64,000 nucleotides of DNA from Aquisediminimonas sp031376385. Its GTDB lineage: Bacteria > Pseudomonadota > Alphaproteobacteria > Sphingomonadales > Sphingomonadaceae. Shown here in pieces: positions 26,328-33,509 of the stretch (position 1 is the first letter of the stretch; the number at the start of each line of letters is the position of its first letter). The notes under the pieces are model-generated. The model was given only the letters and a program-made list of their open reading frames with translations. It was not told the DNA's origin and ran no database searches. Both the position numbers and the translations under genes were made by a program. The stretch is from positions 1-64,000 of the forward strand of contig JANMDQ010000031.1 of the NCBI GenBank assembly GCA_031376385.1, in the 5' to 3' direction.

Positions 26328-27875
26328 GTGTCAACACTGATCGAACAACTCACCGCGTCCCTCGGCCCCGAAGCTGTCATCACGGATCCCGTAGAACGCA
26401 ATTTCTACGCCCATGATGTCCTTCGTGCGGGTGAAATTCCAGATGCCGTCGTCCGCCCCGGCAGTATCGACGAGCTGCAAGAGATCGTTCGCGCCGCGCA
26501 CGCCAGCGGCACGCCTGTCATCACCCGCGGCAGTGGGGCCAGTTATACAGACGCATTCCGTCACGATCAGCCCGGCGGCATCACCATCGACACCAGCCGT
26601 TTGACCGCCATCACAATCGACGAAGCCCGCGCCACCGTGACTGTCGAAGCAGGCGTAACATGGGCGGAACTGCGCGAGGCGGTAAGTGCAAAAGGGTATA
26701 AAACCCGATTCTGGGGTAGCTATTCTGGCCTGTTCGCGACTGTCGCTGGCTCCATGTCGATGAATGTCGTGAGCCACGGCAAAGGGTCTTCCGCCGAAGC
26801 GGCACTGTCGTTTGACATTATCACAGGCACTGGCGCTATGATCAGCACCGGCAGTGCCGTCTCCGCCACTTCTCCAGCCTTCGCCCGCCATTACGGTCCC
26901 GACACCACAGGTTTGTTCACTGGCGATTGCGGTGCGCTTGGCATCAAAGCACGCGTCACAATGGCGTTGGTCAAAGCTGCACCCGCCTTCGCGACAGCAT
27001 CGTTCAACTTCACAACCTTTGCGGCCATGCACGCGGCCTTCCGCGCAGTCGCGCTGGAGGATGTGGTTGAGGAACATTTCGGCCTCAATGAAGTCTTGCA
27101 GCAGGGGCAGATTGGCAAAGCAGATACAGGCGCAAAGATAGAAATGGCGGGGGCTGTCATGAAATCTGCAGCTTCTGTTGCACAGGGCCTCGGCAAGCTA
27201 GCCAAAATGGCACTCTCCGGGGACCGTGCGCTTAAGCAAACGACATACGCCACCCATTTCATCGTTGAAGGGATTAGTGCAGATGATGCGAAGGGCAAAA
27301 TCGCGCTCGTTCGCAGAATTTGCGCCGCACATGGGTCGGAGATTCCCAATTCTATTCCCGAAGTCGTTCGGGTCATGCCCTTCGCGCCGTTCCATAATCT
27401 GCTCGGTCCAAAAGGAGAGCGGTGGGTGCCTATTCACACTCAACTGCCACACGACGCTACAGTGGCGTTCCATGAAGCGCTGATCGCCTATTTCGACAGT
27501 CAGCAGGCAGTGATTGATCAACACAGCATCATCACAGGCGGCATGTTCATGACGGTTGGGTCTACCGCCTTCCTTTACGAACCTGCCTTTTACTGGCCCG
27601 GTGCGCGCCATGCCTATCACGATCGGATGGTAGACGCCGACTACCTTGCCAGCCTGCCCACCTATCCTGATGACGCACAGGCAGAGGTAGCTGTGCTGCG
27701 CATGAAAGCGGACGTGGTAGACCTGATGCACGCACACGGCGGCATTCACTTTCAGATTGGGCGCACTTATCCCTTCGCGCGGGATCATAATCCGGTGCAC
27801 TGGGCATTGCTCAAGGCCATTAAGACTGAACTAGACCCTAAGAACATCCTCAACCCTGGGGTGATTGGCCTGTGA
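26328..27875 (+). CDS. FAD-binding oxidase/dehydrogenase (GlcD / PCMH type)
   Basis: 515-aa flavoprotein. The N-terminal PCMH FAD domain shows VRPGSIDELQEIVRAAHASG, VITRGSGASY and VEAGVTWAELREAV. A GlcD-like C-terminal cap ends in the usual ELDPKNILNPGVIGL. Members oxidise alpha-hydroxy acids or phenolic alcohols; the substrate here is unknown. A TTG at 26310 is in frame, but the GTG at 26328 has GGGAG about 8 nt upstream and gives the natural start. Its stop overlaps the next gene as GTGA. Confidence 0.87.
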   Translation: MSTLIEQLTASLGPEAVITDPVERNFYAHDVLRAGEIPDAVVRPGSIDELQEIVRAAHASGTPVITRGSGASYTDAFRHDQPGGITIDTSRLTAITIDEARATVTVEAGVTWAELREAVSAKGYKTRFWGSYSGLFATVAGSMSMNVVSHGKGSSAEAALSFDIITGTGAMISTGSAVSATSPAFARHYGPDTTGLFTGDCGALGIKARVTMALVKAAPAFATASFNFTTFAAMHAAFRAVALEDVVEEHFGLNEVLQQGQIGKADTGAKIEMAGAVMKSAASVAQGLGKLAKMALSGDRALKQTTYATHFIVEGISADDAKGKIALVRRICAAHGSEIPNSIPEVVRVMPFAPFHNLLGPKGERWVPIHTQLPHDATVAFHEALIAYFDSQQAVIDQHSIITGGMFMTVGSTAFLYEPAFYWPGARHAYHDRMVDADYLASLPTYPDDAQAEVAVLRMKADVVDLMHAHGGIHFQIGRTYPFARDHNPVHWALLKAIKTELDPKNILNPGVIGL

Positions 27876-29077
27876 TTAGCTGCGGGCTGCGTTTCGTCGG
27901 CAAAGGGATACTGTGGCTCATTTTACTGCTGATTGTCGCTTTTGCGATATTCGCAGCATTTAACTGGACGCTGACCAAAAATATGGCAGCGGCAGTAGGT
28001 AAACCATATGCCGAGATCGCCCACCTGACGCCGCAGCAAGACGTTAAAGGATGCGGCGAACGGGCCATTATCATCTCAGAAGAACAGCCAATGTCGCAAG
28101 ATTCACTTCAGAAAATGCAAGACTTTTCTGACAAGCATCGCGGGCTCGGCTTGCTGGTGATGGTGGACGGAAAGCGTGTTTACGAACGTTACGCCACAGG
28201 CATCTCCGCCGCAACCAAGACACAAACCCTATCAATGAACAAGAGCGTCACAGGGCTGATGATTGGCGTCGCGCAGATGGACGGAACGATTGCGCCGATT
28301 GATACCCCGCTCGGCGGCGTCATCACAGAATGGGCTGGCGACAGTCGCAAGAATATCACGCTCCGTGCGCTCATCACAATGTCCAGTGGGCTTCATAACT
28401 ATTCGATGACCAAGGGCGATTGGCCCGCGATGAAGCAACTGATGTCGGATGAAATTGAGTCGACCGCCATCGCTACCGACGCCGTCAAACCGCCGCTCAC
28501 TGATTTCCGTTACAAAAATGCGGATGCGCAAGTCGCCGGGGCCGTGCTGCGCCGCTCTATTGCAAAAGCACATAAAGGCGAAAGCTATGCGAGCTACCTG
28601 TCCCGCACGCTCTGGTGCGGCGTCGGCAATGCGCCTGCAACCCTGTGGGCCGAAAGCGAAACTGGCGCGCCGCGATTTTATGCTGGCTTGCAAGCCACAT
28701 TGCCCGATTGGGCGCGATTGGGTCAGCTCATTCTCGACGGCGGTAAAGTTGGCGCAACGCAAGTGGTACCAAGCGGCTGGATCGCGCAGATGACCACACC
28801 CTCCCCCACCAATCCCAATTACGGCTTCTTCATCTGGCGCGGCGGCCCTTGGAAAAAGCTAAGGACATACAGTCCAGAGGCAGGCGTTGGCGTCACTCAT
28901 TCCGCTCCCTACATGGCGGATGATGTAATTTTTATGGACGGTTACGGCGGGCAGAGGGTTTATATCGTGCCGTCAGCTAATCTCGTAATCGCGCGAACGA
29001 GCGAGGCGGATCAGACCTTTGACGATGCTCCGCTCGTCAATCTGGCGCTGGCGGGTTTGAAAGCGCTGCCGAAATAG
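27872..29077 (+). CDS. Beta-lactamase-fold serine hydrolase, membrane anchored
   Basis: 401-aa class C beta-lactamase/esterase-like protein. One strong N-terminal transmembrane segment (ILWLILLLIVAFAIFAAF) should place the enzyme in the periplasm. The SxxK motif is SMNK (Ser about 121), followed by the substrate-site segment LITMSSGLHNYSM and a YKNADAQ (YxN) motif. It is likelier an esterase or amidase than a resistance enzyme. It is coupled to the FAD oxidase by GTGA. Its last 41 bases overlap the 3' end of the converging iclR-type gene. Confidence 0.85.
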   Translation: MISCGLRFVGKGILWLILLLIVAFAIFAAFNWTLTKNMAAAVGKPYAEIAHLTPQQDVKGCGERAIIISEEQPMSQDSLQKMQDFSDKHRGLGLLVMVDGKRVYERYATGISAATKTQTLSMNKSVTGLMIGVAQMDGTIAPIDTPLGGVITEWAGDSRKNITLRALITMSSGLHNYSMTKGDWPAMKQLMSDEIESTAIATDAVKPPLTDFRYKNADAQVAGAVLRRSIAKAHKGESYASYLSRTLWCGVGNAPATLWAESETGAPRFYAGLQATLPDWARLGQLILDGGKVGATQVVPSGWIAQMTTPSPTNPNYGFFIWRGGPWKKLRTYSPEAGVGVTHSAPYMADDVIFMDGYGGQRVYIVPSANLVIARTSEADQTFDDAPLVNLALAGLKALPK

Positions 29078-29858
29078 CCTCCGCCGTGGCCTTGAGTGGC
29101 CCAACAAATTGTTCCACCGCTCGCTCCATCGGCATCGATACGGCAAAGAAGATCAGCGCAATCGCTCCTGCCACTTCGCCATCCTTGAATACAGGCACAG
29201 CGATGGACGATGTTTTGCCCGGCGTCTCCGTATAGAGATTGCGCGCAAAAGTGGCATAGCCACGCGTTCTGATCGATTGCAGCAATATGTCATTTGCCAG
29301 CAACAGCCCCGCCATCCGCTCCGCCGACCCATCAATCTGTTTTAGGCCGTCGAGAATATGATCGCGCTGTTCTGCCGAACAAAAGGCCATATAGGCCTGC
29401 CCTGTAGAGCACTCCATCAACGGCAATGTAAAGCCGGGATAATAGTTGGTGAGCGTGAGTGACGTCATGGCATGCGTGGAATCGCGTACCATCATATGCG
29501 GTCCGACACGACTGGTGATTGAGATTGGCCACAGCAGCTTTTCGCAAAGAGCTACCAAATGAGGCCGCGCAAGAGAAACCAGTTCGTCACCATCTTGAAA
29601 ACCCGAAGCCAAACTTTGCACCAAAGCAGTCGCCCGATACCGTTTACGCGCAGGCTCGCGCTCAATCATTCCTTCATGTAGCAGTGTCTGAACGATCCGG
29701 CAGGCGGTAGGATAGGGAACTTTGGACGTTTTGCTGATTTCCATCATGGAAATGGAATGGCCGCGATTGATCGCCTGTAACACAGATAGCCCCCGGCTGA
29801 TCGCGCGGATCGGCACGCCCTTTTCACCAGCTTGTTCTGCAACGCTATCCAGCGCCAC
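29037..29858 (-). CDS. IclR-family transcriptional regulator
   Basis: 273 aa. The N-terminal winged helix is AISRGLSVLQAINRGHSISMMEISKTSKVPYPTACRIVQ; the C-terminal effector domain includes STGQAYMAFCS and SIAVPVFKDGEVAGAIAL. It probably controls the surrounding genes in response to a small aromatic or carboxylic ligand. The GTG at 29858 abuts AGGAG, which is tight spacing, so a slightly later start is possible. A 19-bp palindrome 9 bp upstream is repeated before the hydroxylase gene 5 kb away, which suggests autoregulation and a regulon. Confidence 0.88.
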   Translation of the reverse strand: MALDSVAEQAGEKGVPIRAISRGLSVLQAINRGHSISMMEISKTSKVPYPTACRIVQTLLHEGMIEREPARKRYRATALVQSLASGFQDGDELVSLARPHLVALCEKLLWPISITSRVGPHMMVRDSTHAMTSLTLTNYYPGFTLPLMECSTGQAYMAFCSAEQRDHILDGLKQIDGSAERMAGLLLANDILLQSIRTRGYATFARNLYTETPGKTSSIAVPVFKDGEVAGAIALIFFAVSMPMERAVEQFVGPLKATAEAISAALSNPPAPD

Positions 29859-29867
29859 CTCCTACCG

Positions 29868-29886
29868 TTATCCGACTGGCGAATAA
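29868..29886. promoter_or_regulatory. Candidate IclR operator (copy 2)
   Basis: TTATCCGACTGGCGAATAA is an imperfect palindrome (TTAT..CG at one end against CG.ATAA at the other). It lies between the iclR-type gene and the divergent DUF1838-type gene. Copy 1 is at 24531-24549. Confidence 0.62.
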
Positions 29887-29956
29887 TCTATCAGCGTTTC
29901 CGGGCTAGTCTAGGGGTTCATTTAAGGTAAGATCATTGCGTTTAGAGGAGGATATT

Positions 29957-31006
29957 ATGGATCGTCGCGACTTTCTTTCATCCGCTGCCATGATGGCTGC
30001 GGCGAGCACCATGGCCACGCGCGCTGTTGCCGCACCGATGACGTCAGGCGGCCCGGCAACGTCACTCAAAGGCCCCTCAGTAGATGTCAGCACATCACGC
30101 GGCGCGCGCGACACATGGGCGCGGTTGCAAGGTAATATCGACATGAAATCAACCAAATATGGCTGGTACCGCGGTATTGTCCAAGGCGTTCGCCCCGGAG
30201 AGGCTGTTCGCGATTTGGTAGGCTTTACGGGCTTTTCCTGCGCAAAACTCATTCCTAACGAGGGCGGCGACGATGGCTATATGAAGATTTTGCGCGAAAT
30301 CGGATTTTACACCGATCTGCGGTCTGGCGAAATTCTGACCGAATGGAAAAACCCGTACATGGATGAGGTCGTAAAGGTCGTTCCGGTGGCCAATGACCCG
30401 TTCAATTTCGCGATCACCGATTTCTTTCCTTCCCCACCATCCTACGGCGGCCTGAACCGAGCTGCGCCACCGAAAATTCCGTTGCGGCTTGATTTTACGC
30501 GGCGCAACAACAGCCTGAATTTCTTCAGCCATTTGAACCTCTTCTATCCCTCCGCCCTGCAACCCGACAAATGGCCGCGTGAGAGCAGCGGGCCATTCGT
30601 ACAAGTGACGGAGAATTTCAATTATCAAATCGATTGGCGCGCCGTGCAGGACAAGCGCAAAACATCGGTCCTATATGATGGCACATGGACCCGCACGACG
30701 CCGTGGATGCCGTGGATGTTGATGGGGCCAACACCTGGCCATTGTTCCTATCAATGCTTCATGGGCGCATATGATGATATCAATATGATTGATCGTAATG
30801 TGTTGGATTACACACAGAAAAATTTCCCCAAGTTCATGGCAGCGCCAGACAAGTTTGAATCACCTTCGCTTTCCAGCCTTGAAAACTATGCCCGCGAACA
30901 AAAGCCCGCGCCCGTCGGCGCAGACGGTCCGCGCCGCGCGCCAGAACCTGAACTTCCGGCATGGTTTAAGGCGATGATGCAGCAACGTGGTGGAGTGCCG
31001 AAATAG
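29957..31006 (+). CDS. Tat-exported DUF1838-type protein
   Basis: 349 aa. It starts MDRRDFLSSAAMMAAAS, a twin-arginine signal (RRDFL) ending near AVAAPM. The body (YGWYRGIVQGVRPGEAVRDL, TGEIxxEWKNPY-like DLRSGEILTEWKNPYM, YQIDWRAVQDKRK, WTRTTPWMPWMLMG) matches what I recall of the uncharacterised DUF1838 family. Pro/Trp-rich. Tat export implies folding, perhaps with a cofactor, before transport. AGGAGG lies 5 nt before the ATG at 29957. It is divergent from iclR behind the shared operator candidate, so it probably belongs to the regulon. Enzymatic role unknown. Confidence 0.8.
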   Translation: MDRRDFLSSAAMMAAASTMATRAVAAPMTSGGPATSLKGPSVDVSTSRGARDTWARLQGNIDMKSTKYGWYRGIVQGVRPGEAVRDLVGFTGFSCAKLIPNEGGDDGYMKILREIGFYTDLRSGEILTEWKNPYMDEVVKVVPVANDPFNFAITDFFPSPPSYGGLNRAAPPKIPLRLDFTRRNNSLNFFSHLNLFYPSALQPDKWPRESSGPFVQVTENFNYQIDWRAVQDKRKTSVLYDGTWTRTTPWMPWMLMGPTPGHCSYQCFMGAYDDINMIDRNVLDYTQKNFPKFMAAPDKFESPSLSSLENYAREQKPAPVGADGPRRAPEPELPAWFKAMMQQRGGVPK

Positions 31007-31033
31007 CGGCTTTCCGGCAGACTCGCCCCCTGC

Positions 31034-32407
31034 CTAAATAACTTCAGCCGCTGGTAGTTTCGGCATCTTTGGGGCGACGGGCGGCAGAGCGACGGGGCGT
31101 GGCTTATCGAGGGATGCAATGACCGGCACGTCACGGCCATAAATGTCGCCGAACGCCTGCACCTTTCCGTCCATGCCTGTGCCATAGGTGAAATAAGTGA
31201 TCGCGACCGGGATCGGTTCCTTAAATGGCACTTTCTCGGTCTTGCCCTTTTTAATGAGGGCAGCGAGTTCGCCCGAGTCTTTCCCGGATTGTAGGATGCC
31301 TAGAAGTATGCCGAGCTCGTAGGCCCGCTCTGTTCGCACGCAACCATGGCTCAGCGCGCGGGGGGCTGGTCGATTAAACAGGCCCCGGCTGGGCGTATCA
31401 TGGATGAAAATGGCATCAGGGTTAGGCATATCAATTTTCATGAAGCCTAGCGCGCTGGATGGCCCGGCTGATTGAATGACAGAAAGTGACTTGCCGGTGC
31501 CCGTCCAGGTATAGCCCCGCGCCCGCGCCGCAGCAGGTGACCGTGCGATCATCGGCCCGACTTCTTCGCGGATGATGCTTTGCGGCAATACCCACGGTGG
31601 ATGGACGACAATTCCGACCGCAGGCACCATTAGCGATGGCGTTTGGGAGGATAGCTTACCGACGATGGAACGGTAGCTTGCAATCGTTTTCCCATAAGTG
31701 ACAACGCGGATCATATATTCCGGTACATTGGCATAAACATGCTTGTCCGCCATTTTGCGGGGCATCCAGCGCCATTTGTCCATATTCGCACGGATCAATT
31801 TACGCTGTGCGATGTTCGCAGCTGGTGTGGTCGCAAGAGCTGCTTTCAACATCTTATACTCGGGGTGAGTTGGCTCAATTGAAGCTAACGTGCCTTCAAA
31901 ATCCTTGGTCGCAAGAGCGCGGGCCATGAGACTGTCGAGCGGAAATTCAGCAGCATCGGTATCTTTGACCAGCCACTGAATACGGGCAGCCTTTGGCGTT
32001 CGGCCGTCACGAACGTCGCCAAACAAGAGGTCGAATGACGTCTTTGCTGCTCGGTCCAGCAATTCACCTTCACCTGCCTGGATCGCCGCTTGAAGCGCCT
32101 CAGGCGCATAGTCTGCGGGGTTTAAGCCGCGGGATCCGATTTGCTGGATGGCCGACAGCATCGCACTGGCATCGCCAGACGTCCAGCGTTGCAACACTTG
32201 AACAACTGGCAACGGCGGTGTCGGCATCGTTACAGGAGGCTGCGGAACCGGAGGAAGTGCCGGAACTGAATTTGGCATCGTGATGACTGGCGGCAATATG
32301 GAAATCGGCGCATCAGGGACCGGCGGTTTTTGCTTCGCTGCCTCGGCGCCAGAGTGGACGAAAAACAGGGCCGAAGCACCGCAGAGAAGTGATAATCTAC
32401 GCAACAT
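31034..32407 (-). CDS. L,D-transpeptidase (YkuD domain), exported
   Basis: 457 aa. A signal peptide (LLCGASALFFVHSGAEA) and a Pro-rich linker (PVPDAPISILPPV...) precede a helical region. The catalytic YkuD domain follows, with nucleophile motif SHGCVRTERAYELG and HDTPSRGLF. Makes 3-3 peptidoglycan cross-links or attaches proteins to peptidoglycan in the periplasm. The N-terminal architecture resembles the large YcbB/LdtD class. ATG 32407 is chosen over an in-frame TTG at 32422 because it begins the signal peptide. Confidence 0.88.
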   Translation of the reverse strand: MLRRLSLLCGASALFFVHSGAEAAKQKPPVPDAPISILPPVITMPNSVPALPPVPQPPVTMPTPPLPVVQVLQRWTSGDASAMLSAIQQIGSRGLNPADYAPEALQAAIQAGEGELLDRAAKTSFDLLFGDVRDGRTPKAARIQWLVKDTDAAEFPLDSLMARALATKDFEGTLASIEPTHPEYKMLKAALATTPAANIAQRKLIRANMDKWRWMPRKMADKHVYANVPEYMIRVVTYGKTIASYRSIVGKLSSQTPSLMVPAVGIVVHPPWVLPQSIIREEVGPMIARSPAAARARGYTWTGTGKSLSVIQSAGPSSALGFMKIDMPNPDAIFIHDTPSRGLFNRPAPRALSHGCVRTERAYELGILLGILQSGKDSGELAALIKKGKTEKVPFKEPIPVAITYFTYGTGMDGKVQAFGDIYGRDVPVIASLDKPRPVALPPVAPKMPKLPAAEVI

Positions 32408-32490
32408 ATGTGGCAATCCCAAAACTATCCCTGTCGCCGATTAAATGCCCCAGATCGGGTAGACATTGCAAGTGGGATTACGCGAGCGCG

Positions 32491-32970
32491 CTATTCGCTT
32501 TCATCTTCAACTTTGACAAGGCCGCCAGACACTTGTGGGGCTGCGGCGATTGGTAGTTTGCCGCCCGAACAGGCGAAAAACATAGCCATTTCGGGAAGAG
32601 AGCCGGGCTTCACAGCCTCATATTTGAAATCAAAATCTGCCGCTTTCCAATCATGGAGGGTCGTTCCGTTGGCGCGGGTCCGCCGATAAGCGAGTGTGTT
32701 GATCGTCCGCGCGCGGCAATTGAAGCTGTAGAGCGCCTTTTCGGTACGTGCAGGATCGCGTTTAACGCCGCTCAAATCAAAAGTTGCCCAGATTTGAACC
32801 GATTCAAACGGGCGCTGCCCAGCAACGGCGCGGCTAGTTTTCATCGTCGCGCGGTCGACAAATAGCTGCGCGCCGCTGCTGCTCACGCCAATGAAGGTCA
32901 GATCCTCCGCGACAGCCGGGGTCGGTGCCAACAGAGCCAAACTGATGAAGAGAGCCCGCACCCCTATCAA
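32491..32970 (-). CDS. Small exported protein, surface-adhesin-E-like
   Basis: 159 aa with a clear signal peptide (ALFISLALLAPTPAVAED). The mature part (FIGVSSSGAQLFVDRATMK, VQIWATFDLSG, LYSFNCRART) resembles the short periplasmic domain that compares substrate processing or stress proteins annotated as surface-adhesin protein E. Two cysteines (NCRAR, FACSGG) could form a disulfide. It overlaps the upstream sixA-like gene by 4 nt. Function not established. Confidence 0.7.
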   Translation of the reverse strand: MIGVRALFISLALLAPTPAVAEDLTFIGVSSSGAQLFVDRATMKTSRAVAGQRPFESVQIWATFDLSGVKRDPARTEKALYSFNCRARTINTLAYRRTRANGTTLHDWKAADFDFKYEAVKPGSLPEMAMFFACSGGKLPIAAAPQVSGGLVKVEDESE

Positions 32971-33509
32971 TCCATTGACGGGCCAAGTGATGGATCCAAA
33001 TCACGCGGTCGGACAAAGCGCAGCAATGTACCCGTGTTAGGTTTGACATCCGCCCAACTGTCCACTGGCATAGAAATCTGCGCAATTGATGCTGTCGGGA
33101 ATTTTTCTTCCAGCTCTTCGCGCAGCGCGTTGCCGCGCTCTTCGGGCACTAGCATCATCGCCAACTCTTCACAGCCCGGGTTGTGACCACACATGAACAT
33201 ATGGTCCCCGTCCTCATCAATATCATGCAGAAAATCCATGAGCGAAGAGCCGGATGCGAGGTAGACGCGCTTATCCCAATTGGGATGGAGAATTTGGCCA
33301 TAACCCTCCCAAAATGCGTCCAGCGTCTCCACACAGCGCACAGCAGGGGAGCAATAGACCGTGTCAAACACCATGCCCTCTGCCTTGGCGAGCGCGCCCA
33401 TCAGGCGCGATCCGCGCACGCCGCGATCATTGATGGGCCGATCGAAATCACGAGAGACAGGCGCATCCCAACCGGATTTGCCGTGGCGAAAAATTGTGAG
33501 TGTTTTCAT
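32967..33509 (-). CDS. Histidine phosphatase, SixA-like
   Basis: 180-aa phosphoglycerate-mutase-fold phosphatase. Catalytic motif LTIFRHGKSGWD at the N-terminus, YCSPAVRCVETLDA in the middle, and the late histidine in MCGHNPGCEELAM. SixA proteins remove phosphate from histidine-phosphotransfer proteins; the exact target here is unknown. The start overlaps the helicase stop by ATGA, and the small exported protein follows by another 4-nt overlap. Confidence 0.85.
   Translation of the reverse strand: MKTLTIFRHGKSGWDAPVSRDFDRPINDRGVRGSRLMGALAKAEGMVFDTVYCSPAVRCVETLDAFWEGYGQILHPNWDKRVYLASGSSLMDFLHDIDEDGDHMFMCGHNPGCEELAMMLVPEERGNALREELEEKFPTASIAQISMPVDSWADVKPNTGTLLRFVRPRDLDPSLGPSMD

Noticed and set aside
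26331..27077. 248-aa minus-strand frame antisense to the FAD oxidase
   Set aside because: Cys/Gly-rich mirror product typical of a shadow frame; the plus-strand gene is clear.
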